A stretch of DNA of 56,070 nucleotides from Mesotaenium endlicherianum. Lineage: Eukaryota; Streptophyta; Zygnematophyceae; Zygnematales; Mesotaeniaceae. Shown in pieces: positions 34,164 through 44,696 of this stretch. Position numbers and translations under genes: made by a program. The notes under the pieces are model-generated. The model saw only the letters and a list, made by a program, of their open reading frames with translations, made no database searches and was not told where the DNA came from. The stretch lies in assembly GCA_009602735.1 (NCBI GenBank), contig WELA01013420.1, positions 459,984 through 516,053 of the forward strand, given 5' to 3'. The stretch's first letter is position 1. Every line of letters begins with the position of its first letter.

Positions 34164-36502
34164 TCATATCCGGCTCGTCAGCTGCCACCTCATCTTCATC
34201 AGAGAAATAGTCTGGCTCGACAAGTGGGGGGGGGGCTTGAAGATGAATGCATCTTCTTGAGGATCCTCCAAGGCACCTTGCTCGGCGTCTATGTAGGCTT
34301 GTATGAACCTGCCCGGCACCGGTGCCTGACTTGCCTTCTTCATGCCTTCCAGCAGGCGCAGGATGGAATGCACCAGAACCAACTTCTCTGCTCTAGCCTG
34401 TGTGAGGCGGTTGCGCTTCTTGTTGTACACAAAGTCATACTCCGACCAGTTGCGCTCGCAAGAGCTGGCAGACGTGCACAAATCCAACATTCTGATGGCA
34501 AGCTCCTGAAGCAGAGGGGTGCTGAACCCATACTCGTGCCACCATGCCAAGCCAGTTAGCGTGCTGCAATCCTCATCTGCATCCGGCGCAACGAAGCTTC
34601 CCTCTGGCTTGATACACTCTCAGCTGTTCCTTGATCAGCTTCCTGTCGGATTTATTGGGCATTCACCGCTCCAGGATGGTATTCCACCCATGCTTCACTT
34701 TAGACTCACTGTGCTGCGCATGATTCTGGTACAGTGGGTGCAGAACATAACCTGCTAAATGCATAAGCGAGTGGAAGAAGTTCCACCTCTCTTCAACGAG
34801 GGTGTCAAATAACACCTTCTGAGCAGCTGAGAATCCAGGAAGCTTCTTGATGTACTCCTTGTACTCACACAGCTTGGCCCGCACCAAGCCAATAATTGGC
34901 TGGACTCCGTCGCAGAGACGTAGAAGCTGAACAATGGGTTCAGCATGGCAAATGATCTTGTCCACCTGCTTTCAGAAGTTGGAGTCGTTGATGCACGCAG
35001 TTTTCTTGTTGCACTTTGACCACATATCCTTAGATAGGCCTTCTTTATACTCGATCCATGAGTCCCTGGCAACCATGCACTTGAGACCCTCTTTCACCTG
35101 CAAAACCCTCAGCAAAGATAGAGTAGGATTTAGGCTACATGAATAAGATTGGTAGAAATGTGCTTTTCAGAAGAGGGCATTCATCGCGTTGGAGATGTGC
35201 TTACCTTACTTAGCCGCTCTAAGAGGATGAAGGCAGTCAAGAACCTCGTCGCATTTGGTAGTTTTAGCTCCAGTGAACCTTGTTCACGATACAGCGAGAG
35301 AGCCTTCTGATGATTCCTTATGTACAACGCAAGTTCCCTACCTTGTTCCATAGTGCTCTCAATCCATTCCACCTTCACGATCCTCTCCAGCATGAGATCC
35401 AGGCCGTGTGCAAAACAGGCCGTCCATGTGATGTGGGGATACGTCTCCTGAATTCTCGCACCTGCACATAGACATTGTGAATAGGAATAAGGAAGTGCAT
35501 ATCATTGTAACAATGGAAGATTCAAAATGTGAGAGATAAAAGCTGCAACTATGACATAATGTAAAGGTGATGTGGCGGTAATAGTTACCTGCATTAACGC
35601 TTGATTTGGCGGAATCTGTGCAGATCATGAGCACATTGTCTTCCCCAATGTCACGAATTACTTCTTCAAAGCAGTCTGCTATGAACTTCCCACTTTTGAA
35701 CTTACCATCGCCAGTTGAACGCTTTCACCATCTTCTCCCCCATAGGGATGACAACCATGAAGTTGATGATAGAGCGGTTGGTAATGATGTCACTCCAACC
35801 GTCGAAGCAAATAGTACAACCTGTTACCTTGGGCCTCTCCAAGAAATGCCGAAGGTCAATATCATTGCAGGCCACCTCATTATCCAATAGCTTCGTCCTC
35901 ACGTGGTGCACTTTGGGTCCCAAGTAACCAGGACCAGCTCTGACAATAGAGACTACCATGAGATCGTAAGAAGGACTGTTCGTAGCATTGAAGGACATAC
36001 CATTCGCAAAGAACCACTTCGCAACGACCTGATCGGCCATGTCACAGAAAGTTGGTTTTCGGGCTTCAGTCCATTTAGGTTGCCTACTAGAACCCCCACC
36101 TGAACCTCCACTCAAAGGGGAAGCAATAGGAGTGTTTTTCCTTGCCATCTTCTTCTCCGGAGCCAGAGCATCCATACTTTTAATATGCCGAGCACGCTTT
36201 TGCAAAAATTTCAGCTGGTACTGAGGTACCTTGTATGCCTTACACCAATCATCTTCCTTGCAGCGGGCTTCATAATAGGCTTGAACAGAAGCAGGTACCT
36301 TCAAACATCCTGCAATCCCAAAACTTGGAACACATCCCAAGTGGTAGCGAATTTTGAATACACCTCCAATATTCTTGCGCCCGCAGTATTTGCAATTGTT
36401 CTCAATTTGGCCAAAAGAGTCATCCTCGTCTACCTTGTCTACATGATCATGTTTGCTAGTTATTTTATCAACAACCTTACGCTTTCCTTTGTCAGTTGCC
36501 AT
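34164..36502 (-). pseudogene. hAT-family transposase (BED, DUF659, dimerisation domain)
   Basis: ATG at 36502. Exon 1 (to about 35590) has a nuclear-signal-like KGKRKVV, a BED zinc finger (CKYCGRKNIGGVFKIRYHL with a later Cys), and DUF659 (FCDMADQVVAKWFFANGM, PSYDLMV, CTICFDGWSDIITNRSI, VLMICTDSAKSS). An intron at 35462-35589 (GTAACT...GTGCAG) leads to PHITWTACFAHGLDLMLERI. A second intron (about 35110-35204) leads to VKEGLKCMVARDSWIEYKEG. A TGA replaces the expected Trp in NDSNF(W)KQV near 34972. The C-terminal dimerisation region has LLQELAIRMLDLCTSASSCE and RNWSEYDFVYNKKRNRL. Domain order is that of plant hAT transposases, which cut and paste DNA. Decayed. Confidence 0.88.
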
Positions 36503-36544
36503 CTGCAGAGAACCTGGGGAGGTGGGTGAGAAGCTCGCAGTCAT

Positions 36545-37239
36545 TCTCTTTGGAATTTGAAGAAGTGTGAACTACTGTCATGGTGGGTGAAGAAGAAACT
36601 TCCAGAGAGAAATATGTGGGTTGTGTAATGAAAATGCCTTGTTGCTGCAAGAACTTATAGTGCTCTTCCCACAGCGTTTGATCGCCCCTAAGAACCACAG
36701 TGTGCTGGTGCACACGGACACCATGACAGAGAAAGGTAGTGGGCAAAAGAGGTGGACAGATTTGAAATTGAAATTGATGTCCTAATCTGATTGGACATAA
36801 GAGGATGGAAGTTCTTTATTGCCCACACAGAATGCACAGAAATGCGGATACGTATTTAATTGGCTGCTGGGAATGACACACTGACAGCACAAGCAAGAAT
36901 ATGGAAGCGTAACATCAAGCATACATCCATCGAAGAAGATCTCGCGGGAAATTTGAACACTTCAAAGTTGAAAGTTGAAGTCATTTTTTTGCCCAAAATT
37001 TTGTTGCTGTTTGTTTCCTACAGAAAGATGCACGACAACCATGGCCGATTGATGAGAGAGCCAGCACAATTGAAACCGAACGGATGTCAACGTTTGAAAG
37101 GCCACGACAGCATAATAGGCAGCATGTAAGCGTGTGAGGTGACTGACTCGTCAGCAAAAGGGAAACGAAGGAAGTTTTTGAAGCAGCCCTAAATGTGTCG
37201 GTTCCGCATGATTTCACACGCTTAAAAACCGACGACTGA
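36545..37239. other. 5' flank of hAT, no further gene
   Basis: A short minus-strand frame (36492-36746) may be 5' leader. No terminal inverted repeat or 8-base duplication of the hAT could be fixed by eye. Confidence 0.35.
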
Positions 37240-37500
37240 TCTAAACTACCGACACTCACGTATTTTGGCAAATTCCAACATGCAGCTTTGACCCTCACGT
37301 TTTGTACCTAGTTTTGAAATACTCTCGTACAGCCTCTTTTGGCCAAATCGTACGTATTGCAATACTTCGTATCGTGATACTCCGTATTGGCGTAAAACCA
37401 ATTTTTTTGATTTATTTCCGATTTATAGTCGGTTTATTCCATCGACATTCACGTATTTTGGCGTGCTCTAACGTACAAGTTTGACTCTCACGTACTGTAC
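37240..37500. repeat. CGTA-rich dispersed repeat, copy ii
   Basis: Two internal copies of a block, one at about 37250-37305 and one at about 37440-37500: CGACA(C/T)TCACGTATTTTGGC, then 20-25 bases, then CTCACGT..TGTAC. Between them CGTACAGCCTC resembles the starts of copies at 24080 and 48010. It abuts an already open gag frame at 37501, so it replaced the 5' end of that element. Confidence 0.6.
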
Positions 37501-37605
37501 GCACAGCAGAGAGCCAAATTAGAAGCTGAACAAGTAGCAAGGGCCGCTGAAGATACAGAAAGGAGGGAAGGACAGCCAGCTGACGAGCGCACGGTTGAAG
37601 AACTT

Positions 37606-38790
37606 ATGGCATCAAGGGCCAATGTTCTGAACCCACCTCCTACCGTACAACTCAATGTACCCCTAGGTCAAATACGTGATCGGCTGAATGCGGCAAAAAT
37701 TGCTGCTGCAGGAGCGAGAGGGATTGTTGAGGACACTACTCAGCGAATAGATGCCAATGCTGCTGCTGCATTTGCTAATCTACCACCCCAGAGTGTAGAC
37801 TTGGGAGCATTGTTCGTTCAGATGCAGTCGCAAATGGCGACCATGTATCAGTCCCAGCAGGAGGACAAAAGAATCATAATGTCCCTACTGCGGGACAGAG
37901 ACCAACTGGGGTCTCACACCACTAGTGGTGGTGGCCGAGGGCCTAGTAAGCCCAAGCCGAAACCTCCCCAGGACTATGATCCTGAGGGAAACAGAAAATA
38001 TTACCTGATCAAGTTTCTCGCGGATGTTGAGCAGTGGCTGGAGAACTACCCAGAACTGCAAGATTACGAGAAGGTCAGGCACACCGGTGCGCTACTGAAA
38101 GGCAGTGCCGCAGACTGGTGGCTTTACTGGAAGGAAGAGCGTAAGGCTCGGCAACTCGGTGACCCTACGTGGGTAGAGTTTGTCGAGAAGTTGCATGAGA
38201 AGTTTGATGTCATCAACCAGCAGGAGAAAGCTATCTATGCGATGATCTCCCTGACACTGAAGCAGACCACTTCAGTTGCTGAGTTTGCTCAAAAGTTCCA
38301 AGAGAACATGATGAAGCAGCCTGATTTGCCAGAACGGTATAGGATAGCATACTTCAGGTATGGCTTGAAATCCGAGGTCTCTGGTCATTTTGCTGAGAAA
38401 AAGTATGAGAAACTGGCTGACTTGATCCAGGATGCTGACGCCTGGGATCAGCAGCAGTTCAATCACAAGCGCCAGAGTAACGCTTTGGTGTCTAAGATTG
38501 TCAAAAAGCCCCACGGTTCCTACAATGCAGTTGAAGGAGACCAGGCTGAGGATAATCAGGGTGATGAATATGAGTATGAGTACAATGCTATTCAGTCTAG
38601 AGGTAGAGGTGGTCCCTCTCGAGGTGGCTATGGAAGGGGTGGTGGTAGGACTAAGCCGAGACCAGCCTCAGCAAAATCTACTTGCTACCATTGTCAGCAG
38701 AAAGGCCACTACAGAGAACAGTGTCCGGTCAAGCACCTGCCTAAGGTCGAGAGAAAAGACCAGCCTTTAAAAGACAGCAACAGTCAGTAA
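37606..38790 (+). CDS. Gag of family-1 gypsy (element B)
   Basis: 394 residues from the first ATG, but the same frame is open back to 37501 (AQQRAKLEAEQVAR), so the true N-terminus is missing; element A preserves a start at 5154. Order: Ala/Gln-rich helix, GRGPSKPKPKPPQDYDPEG linker (about residues 108-127), capsid (KYYLIKFLADVEQWLENYP, LLKGSAADWWLYWKEERKA, FVEKLHEKFDVINQ, about 130-280), Arg/Gly-rich segment (SRGRGGPSRGGYGRGGGR), and one CCHC knuckle CYHCQQKGHYREQC near residue 365 for RNA binding. Ends DSNSQ-TAA, 18 bases after the slippery heptamer. Confidence 0.93.
   Translation: MASRANVLNPPPTVQLNVPLGQIRDRLNAAKIAAAGARGIVEDTTQRIDANAAAAFANLPPQSVDLGALFVQMQSQMATMYQSQQEDKRIIMSLLRDRDQLGSHTTSGGGRGPSKPKPKPPQDYDPEGNRKYYLIKFLADVEQWLENYPELQDYEKVRHTGALLKGSAADWWLYWKEERKARQLGDPTWVEFVEKLHEKFDVINQQEKAIYAMISLTLKQTTSVAEFAQKFQENMMKQPDLPERYRIAYFRYGLKSEVSGHFAEKKYEKLADLIQDADAWDQQQFNHKRQSNALVSKIVKKPHGSYNAVEGDQAEDNQGDEYEYEYNAIQSRGRGGPSRGGYGRGGGRTKPRPASAKSTCYHCQQKGHYREQCPVKHLPKVERKDQPLKDSNSQ
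38766..38772 (+). promoter_or_regulatory. -1 ribosomal frameshift slippery heptamer (gag to pol)
   Basis: TTTAAAA, read in the gag frame as T TTA AAA, matches the X XXY YYZ pattern. Shifting -1 gives TTT AAA AGA and enters the pol frame, which is open from here to the protease. The gag stop is 18 bases on. I have not found the downstream pseudoknot by eye. Confidence 0.7.
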
Positions 38791-39445
38791 TCCAGTCTAC
38801 TGACTGTGAGGATGCTAGAGATAGTGAGTCGTCACTAGCTGCCCTCGTAGCAGGTATTATGGGTCCTGCTGAACTGGATTCACTATGCATGCCTGACAAC
38901 CAGATAAAGGAGACCATCAGCAATATAGACGTCCAGAGAGTGCACACTCTGGATGCTCTTGTTCCACCTGATGTCCAACATTTCTTTGCTACGTCAGGAG
39001 AACAATGCGAAAGTCAGGAAAAGACAGTCCCCCCTATCCTACTGCATTGCATGATTGCAGGTAGGAAGGTGAGGGCATTTGTTGACGGAGGGGCGTCACA
39101 TACTTTTATCCACAAGGACTTAGTTAAGCGGCTAAGGCTGCCTACTGTCACCCAAGGGAATAGAAAAATATTCCTTGGAGATGCCTCAAGTATCCCGGGA
39201 GGAGTTATAACCAAGCCTATTGAGGTCCAGTTAGGTTCTGGCATTGCAGTTCTAACTGAAACGCTTACATTTGAGGTACTCAACACTGGCTTTTATGATC
39301 TCGTGCTAGGCAGGTCCTGGCTTAATAGACATCAAGCTGAAGTGTGTTGGAGCAGAGGTACAGTTAAAGTGAGAGGAGCCAGTGATGGGCAGACTGACTT
39401 GGCACCCACCAGTGCTCTTCCTCTTGTCCTGTGTGGATGGCAATG
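38766..39445 (+). CDS. Pol, protease part (element B)
   Basis: In the -1 frame of gag. Linker [20 protein letters not shown], then the protease: [42 protein letters not shown]. The active site is D-G-G-A instead of the usual D-(S/T)-G-A. The frame ends at LCGWQ-TGA because a G present in element A (GGCAAGTGAAGG) is missing here near 39442; in element A protease and RT are one continuous frame. Confidence 0.9.
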
Positions 39446-41875
39446 AAGGAAAAGAAGGGGCTTTCAGAAGGATGCAAGTTGCTGAACGCAATGGAGTTCG
39501 TCAAAAGCTGGAACCAGAAGGAAGACAGAATGTTCTGTCTGCTGCTAAGAGAGGTACCTCCTCAACCTGAAGAAGTGATTGAGAAAAAGGTAAGCCCTCC
39601 GGAGCACCCTACTGCTGCAAAAATTGTTGCTCAGTACACTGATGTATTTAATGTGCCTCCAGGACTACCCCCTAAGAGGGAAGTAGATCATAGGATTGAT
39701 CTATTACCTGGGAGTCAGCCACCTTGGCAACGCACGTATGGCTTGTCTTATGTGGAGAGCGAGGAGTTGAAAACACAGATTGCAGAGCTTGAGGAAAATG
39801 GTTACATTTCTCCCAGTAAATCACCTTACGGCGCACCCATCCTATTTGTTAAGAAAAAGGATGGCAGTGTGCGGATGTGTGTGGATTACAGAGCCCTGAA
39901 CAGAATTACAGTAAAGAACAAGTATGCTTTACCCAGGATCGAGGACTTGCTTGATGCCCTATCTGGCGCTAAGGTGTTCAGTAAGATAGATCTCAAGAGT
40001 GGTTATCATCAAATCAGAATTGTTGAGGGGGATGAACACAAGACTGCCTTCCGCACACGTTATAGACACTATGAGTTCAACGTGATGCCATTTGGATTGA
40101 CTAATGCTCCTGCTACCTTCATGGGTGCTATGAATGACATTTTCAGACCTTATTTGGATAAGTTTGTGCAAGTTTTCCTGGATGATATTTTAATTTTCTC
40201 TAAAGATGAAACTCAGCACACTGAACACTTAAAGACAGTCCTGGACACTCTAAGAACAAATCACTTATATGCTAAAATGAGCAAGTGTGATTTCTTTAAG
40301 GAAAGTATTGAATTCTTAGGCCACGTTGTCAGTAAAGAGGGCATCAGTGTGGATCCTAAGAAAGTCCAGACCATAAGGGACTGGCCAGTACCTCAGTCGG
40401 TCTCCGAAGTTCGATCCTTCCTCGGGTTGGCTAACTACTATAGGAGATTTATTGAGAATTATTCCACAAAGGCCAGTAAACTGACTGACCTTACTAAGAA
40501 AGACATAGGGTATGTGTGGGGGGAAGGGCAGCAGGCTGCCTTCCAGACCCTTAAAGATGCCCTTTGTTCTGCCCCAGTGCTAGCCGTGTATGACCCCAGC
40601 AAACCGGTGCAGGTGGTTACTGATGCCTCTGACTTTGCCATGGGTGCTATTTTGTTGCAGCCTGCTGACAAAACCACAAAGGATGGTAAGGTACGGCAGG
40701 AGTGGCATCCTGTGTTGTATGAGTCTATGAAATTTAATCCAGCGGAGATTAATTACTCAGTGCATGATAAAGAGCTGCTAGCTATCATTCATATACTCAA
40801 ACAGTGGAGAGCATACTTGCATGGTAAAGCTTTTAAGGTGATTATAGATCATCTAGCTCTGACTCACTTTCAGAAGAAGTCCAAGCTGTCGAGGAGGGAG
40901 AACCGCTGGAGCCAGATGCTGGAGCAGTTCCAAGTCCAGATCGACTACAAACCAGGGAAGTTGAATCCTGCTGATGCACTCTCTAGAAGACCTGACTTGC
41001 AAGAAAGGAACTTTAGTCAGCATGCTGTAGATAAAGTCCTGTGTGCACTCACTTCACTAAAGGTGAAAAAGTCCTTCCTTGAACAACTTAGGAAAGCCTA
41101 CCTTTCTGACCCAACATTTGAGCCCAGCCCCACTACTGGTGTGTGTCGTGCTACTGCACTCGGGTATAAGCTTAAGGGAGGGGTCTGGGTGACTGAAACC
41201 ACTTCAGGCAGGCTGAAGCTGGTCATTCCTAATAATTTGGAAATAAGGTCTCTCTTACTGAGTCAAGCTCACGACAGTCTCCTGGGTGGACATTTGAGGC
41301 AGGCCAAAACTGTTGGCAAACCGGCAAAACAGTATCATTGGGAGGGGTTACCCCGGGAGGTCTTGAAATATGTCAAGTCCTGTGACCAGTGTCAGAGAAA
41401 TAAGTCTCGGCACACACCACCCGGAGGTCTCTTGCAACCGCTGCCCATCCCAGCTGGACGCTGGGAAACTATATCCATGGACTGGGTGGTCACACTGCCA
41501 CAAACTGCTAATGGGCATGATTCGATATTGGTAGTCGTGGATAAACTGACAAAAATGGTCATTTTCATCCCCACAACTGTCAAAGTAACTGCACTCGAAA
41601 CAGCGAGACAGTTTTACAACCATGTAGTATGCCAACATGGGCTACCTTCTAATATCATCTCAGACAGAGACTCAAAATTCACCTCTAAGTTCTGGAGAGC
41701 TTTAATGGGGTTAATGGGAGTCAAACAGCTGCTCAGCACAGCAAACCACCCTCAGACTGATGGGCAGACTGAAAGAACTAACCGAGTTCTGCANACTGAT
41801 GGACAGACTGAAAGAACTAATCGAGTTCTGCAGGAGGTGCTGAGAGCATGTATTAACAAAAAACAAGATAATTGA
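39446..41875 (+). CDS. Pol, RT-RNase H-integrase (element B)
   Basis: [86 protein letters not shown] with both catalytic Asp. Thumb: [34 protein letters not shown]. RNase [36 protein letters not shown]. Integrase: zinc-binding His pair around AHDSLLGGH and CDQCQRNKS, then core [41 protein letters not shown] (D, D, E). A duplicated [12 protein letters not shown] around an N at 41794 is an assembly join, not biology. The frame ends in TGA (41873-41875) where QDNW is expected. Confidence 0.93.
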   Translation, partial: KEKKGLSEGCKLLNAMEFVKSWNQKEDRMFCLLLREVPPQPEEVIEKKVSPPEHPTAAKIVAQYTDVFNVPPGLPPKREVDHRIDLLPGSQPPWQRTYGLSYVESEELKTQIAELEENGYISPSKSPYGAPILFVKKKDGSVRMCVDYRALNRITVKNKYALPRIEDLLDALSGAKVFSKIDLKSGYHQIRIVEGDEHKTAFRTRYRHYEFNVMPFGLTNAPATFMGAMNDIFRPYLDKFVQVFLDDILIFSKDETQHTEHLKTVLDTLRTNHLYAKMSKCDFFKESIEFLGHVVSKEGISVDPKKVQTIRDWPVPQSVSEVRSFLGLANYYRRFIENYSTKASKLTDLTKKDIGYVWGEGQQAAFQTLKDALCSAPVLAVYDPSKPVQVVTDASDFAMGAILLQPADKTTKDGKVRQEWHPVLYESMKFNPAEINYSVHDKELLAIIHILKQWRAYLHGKAFKVIIDHLALTHFQKKSKLSRRENRWSQMLEQFQVQIDYKPGKLNPADALSRRPDLQERNFSQHAVDKVLCALTSLKVKKSFLEQLRKAYLSDPTFEPSPTTGVCRATALGYKLKGGVWVTETTSGRLKLVIPNNLEIRSLLLSQAHDSLLGGHLRQAKTVGKPAKQYHWEGLPREVLKYVKSCDQCQRNKSRHTPPGGLLQPLPIPAGRWETISMDWVVTLPQTANGHDSILVVVDKLTKMVIFIPTTVKVTALETARQFYNHVVCQHGLPSNIISDRDSKFTSKFWRALMGLMGVKQLLSTANHPQTDGQTERTNRVLXTDGQTERTNRVLQEVLRACINKKQDN
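41794..41794. other. Assembly join (single N) inside integrase
   Basis: The 38 bases before the N and the 38 after it are near-identical (ACTGATGG.CAGACTGAAAG to GAGTTCTGCA), so the same end was placed twice and joined by one N. Confidence 0.9.
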
Positions 41876-42613
41876 GATGACCTGTTGCCTCAAATTCAGT
41901 TTGCGGTCAACAGTGCGGTGCACGCGTCAACGGGCAAGACTCCTTTTGAACTCAGCCTGGGTAGAGCCCCTAAGTCTCCTTTAGATGTACTGGGGGAATC
42001 TTTAACTGACCCGGAAGGGATTGACAACCCGGTCTCCCTCCAGTTAACTCAGGAGTTTGCTGACGACCTGTCAGAAGTCCAATAAAACCTGCACAAAGCC
42101 CAAGAAAACCAACAAAAATACGCTAATCAACACCGTTGGCAGTTGACATTTTCTAAGGGCGATTTAGTCAAACTGCATTCTCAGCACCTGTACCTCCCTG
42201 GTGTGGTCAAGAAAAAGCTTGGCCCTGTCTGGGTCGGTCCATATTTGGTGGTACGTCGTGTCGGTCAGAATGCTTACAAACTGAACATGTCAGCTGAATA
42301 CAAGGGTCACCCGGTCTTTAATGTCTCCTTCCTGGAACCATACATCAAAGGTGATACACTGTTCACAGGTCGGTTACCTGTCCAACCGGGACCGGTCCCC
42401 GCGGTCCGGCACGGCGATCCTGAGGAATATGAGGTCGAGGAGATTTTAGACGCTCGCTCGGTCCGTCGATCGTCTAAATATGTCATGAAGTACCTCATCC
42501 GATGGAAAGGTTACGATGCCTCTGGGGACACTTGGGAATTTAAAGATCAGCTGACCAATGCCAAAGGGGCGTTGAAACGGTTCCACCTTCGGGCGGCTGA
42601 GGCACCTCCCTAA
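41876..42613 (+). CDS. Pol, integrase C-terminus and chromodomain (element B)
   Basis: Continues after the TGA: LLPQIQFAVNSAVHASTGK, PFELSLGRAPKSPLDVL, then a TAA at 42083, then FSKGDLVKLHSQHLYLPG, KLGPVWVGPYLVVRRVGQN, HPVFNVSFLEPYIKG. The chromodomain is at about 42421-42570: EEYEVEEILDARSVRRSSKY, then YLIRWKGYDASGDTWEFKDQL. It keeps aromatic residues expected for binding a methylated Lys. Ends with TAA at 42611-42613. Confidence 0.9.
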
Positions 42614-42937
42614 CAGTCATTTTAGTTGACCCGGGAAGGTGACAGGAGGTACTTTCTCCATATAAGTTGGAGGGGGATGTGACAGTTAGTGACAGTTGTG
42701 ACAGTCAGCCCACCTTTAAATTTAAGTTGGAGGGAGTGGTATTCTCTGATCACCATATTACACACTCAACCTGCGCTCACACTCACTTGCTCGCTAACTC
42801 AATTTTTTCTTACATTCACTCACACCAGGTATTCCACTCTAGGAACTCTCCTGATCGCCTCCCTCTTCATCAAGGGCACTCAGTAGCGGCAAGATGGCAT
42901 GACTTCACTAATTGCATTGTGTTTATGATTGAGCAGG
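42614..42937 (+). other. pol-ORF3 spacer with two purine-tract copies
   Basis: Two copies of AAGTTGGAGGG at about 42663 and 42724 match the polypurine tract before the 3' LTR (44684). Short GTGACAGT repeats follow the first. CACTCAG|TAG and TTGAGCAG|GATG resemble 3' splice sites just before the ORF3 ATG, so ORF3 could be expressed from a spliced RNA. Confidence 0.45.
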
Positions 42938-44610
42938 ATGACTCAAAAGTCAGAACTCAAGAGGAAGAGAAGGGCGGAAGAGGCACATGCAGAATACTTG
43001 CAATTCCGTGGAGACATCGAATCATCTTCCTTCACCGCTCGAGAATCACAACGACTCCAACAACAGCGGGAGGCACAGAAGAAGAAGGAGGAGGAGGAAC
43101 AGGCCAGACTGAGGCAGGAAGAAATGGACAGAAAAGCTGCAGAGGAGGCCAAGAAAGCAGAGGAGGAGAGGCAAGCTGAGGAGAAGCGGAAGCAGCAGGC
43201 TGAAGAAGAAGAACAGAGGAGAATCAGCAGCTACCGCTACACAGTGCTGGGCAAGGGCTTTGATCTACTGGAGGAGGCCTTCAAGTATGCCCAGAGAAGT
43301 CGCAGTGAGTCGCAGAAGGAAATCCTCCAGAAGGAAGGGGAGACATCCGAAAACTTTGACAAGTATATAGAGGTCGGCACAGGGCTCCTCCTCTACCACG
43401 ATTACGCCCGGATGGTAGGATATATAATCGGAGAGGCCAAGGCAATGGCCCAAGTGAACAAAACAGGAGCTGTCTTGATTCCTGGTATCTGGGGGGCAGA
43501 TAGGGTCATCAAGATGATCCCCATGGACGCGGACAGCTTCAAGGACTCAACACCCCATAACAGGTTCAAGGCCATGTATAACGAGGTGGAGAGGAGGAGC
43601 TGGGAATTCGTGGCCAGGGAAACCAGTCAGCTAGACTTTGCAGGCCACTGGTACCCTTGTACTCTTAAAAGGACAGACCCTGCCTTCTTCCAAAAGCCCA
43701 CCGATTGGCGATGGATGACTATCAACATGAGGGATCAGCAGAATGACAGGGCGACGGATGAGGATTTCCTGACAGACCTAAAGGGGAACATAGTATTGCC
43801 CCCTCACATTGCGGCTTGGGACCCAAGATTGGATGGAGTCAGAGACTGCATGAGCCAAGAGATGCAGGGGGACAGAAGCAGGGCCCGAGAGTCATTCTCA
43901 AAAGGGAAGCACGCTTATGCCAAATGGGCAAGTAAGCAGGGGGAAAAGGACCTCTATGCGGTCCGGACTCAGCAGCCCCCACCAGCACCCAAAAGGGGAC
44001 GGTCAGTAGGATATTCTTTTTCTCGGGAAGAGCTGGAGCAGCTGACAGAAGAGACCCCAGAAGTCTCAGAGGAACCCGGGGACGGAGAGGTGGAGGAGTC
44101 AGAGGAAGACGAGGAGGAAGGCGAGGAGGAGGAGACACTAGCCCCACCGTCATCCTGACGCCTGCCAGATCCCCTATAAGGGAGAAGACGGGGTTGGCCA
44201 TGCAGCAACTCGTTGAAGAGGAGGATATCACTTGGCTGGGGACTGCCAGAGGACAGACCCCATCTCCAGGCAAGGAGACCCAGTCAGATAGGGCAGACAG
44301 GAGGGCTGCTCGGGAGATAGCCAGAGGCCTGCCAGCATCTCCCTCGCAGAGAGGGCATGTACCCTTGGCTCATGTCATGCAACATCCTTCTGGGATGCCG
44401 GTATACGTACCTGTCAGTTTGAGGGCTGCCCAGGAGAAGGCTGCCTCCCTCCAGACTGTGCAGGAGGAAACAGCCCAGTTACTGCGTTCTCCGCGGGGTC
44501 CTTACAGGGAACCTCCCTCTCTGACAGGCTTCAGAAGACCCCAAGACAGGAAGAGGTCTGGCTCCCCTGAGTATAGGGCCTCAGGGACATCTCCCTCCTC
44601 ATGGCAGTAG
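42938..44610 (+). CDS. ORF3 of family-1 gypsy, unknown function (element B)
   Basis: ATG at 42938. A first frame of 406 codons ends with TGA at 44156-44158; after a one-base shift near 44125 the protein continues to 44610 (uninterrupted by that shift in the copy at 25842). Order: basic start (MTQKSELKRKRRAEEAHAEY); Glu/Lys/Arg/Gln coiled coil to about residue 90; a conserved globular region about 95-370 rich in Trp and Tyr (YRYTVLGKGFDLLEEAFKY, GLLLYHDYARMVGYI, IPGIWGADRVIKMIPMDAD, DFAGHWYPCTLKR, PTDWRWMTINMRDQ, HAYAKWASKQGEKDLYAV); PVGYSF-like SVGYSFSREELEQL; a Glu-rich run; a Pro/Arg tail with HVPLAHVMQHPSGMPVYVPV. No cysteine-histidine finger, no protease or transmembrane segment. I recognise no family. 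Confidence 0.8.
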
Positions 44611-44683
44611 GCTGGGGACGAAAGAGACAGCACGCTGATATTAGTGTTAGTGTTGTCGAGGCGACAACATGATAAGTTGGAGG

Positions 44684-44696
44684 GATTGTAATGAAT
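44684..44696 (+). other. Polypurine tract of element B
   Basis: AAGTTGGAGGGAT, directly before the 3' LTR start at 44697. Same motif in front of the LTR at 27353. Confidence 0.75.

Noticed and set aside
41750..41840. A genuine tandem duplication of the integrase active-site region
   Set aside because: The copies are joined by a single N and near-identical, as at 44944, so an assembly join is the simpler reading.
42667..43179. Plus-strand frame of 170 residues overlapping the ORF3 start
   Set aside because: Out-of-frame reading of the ORF3 coiled-coil DNA; its Gly/Arg/Glu-rich text is a shadow and is not conserved in copy C.
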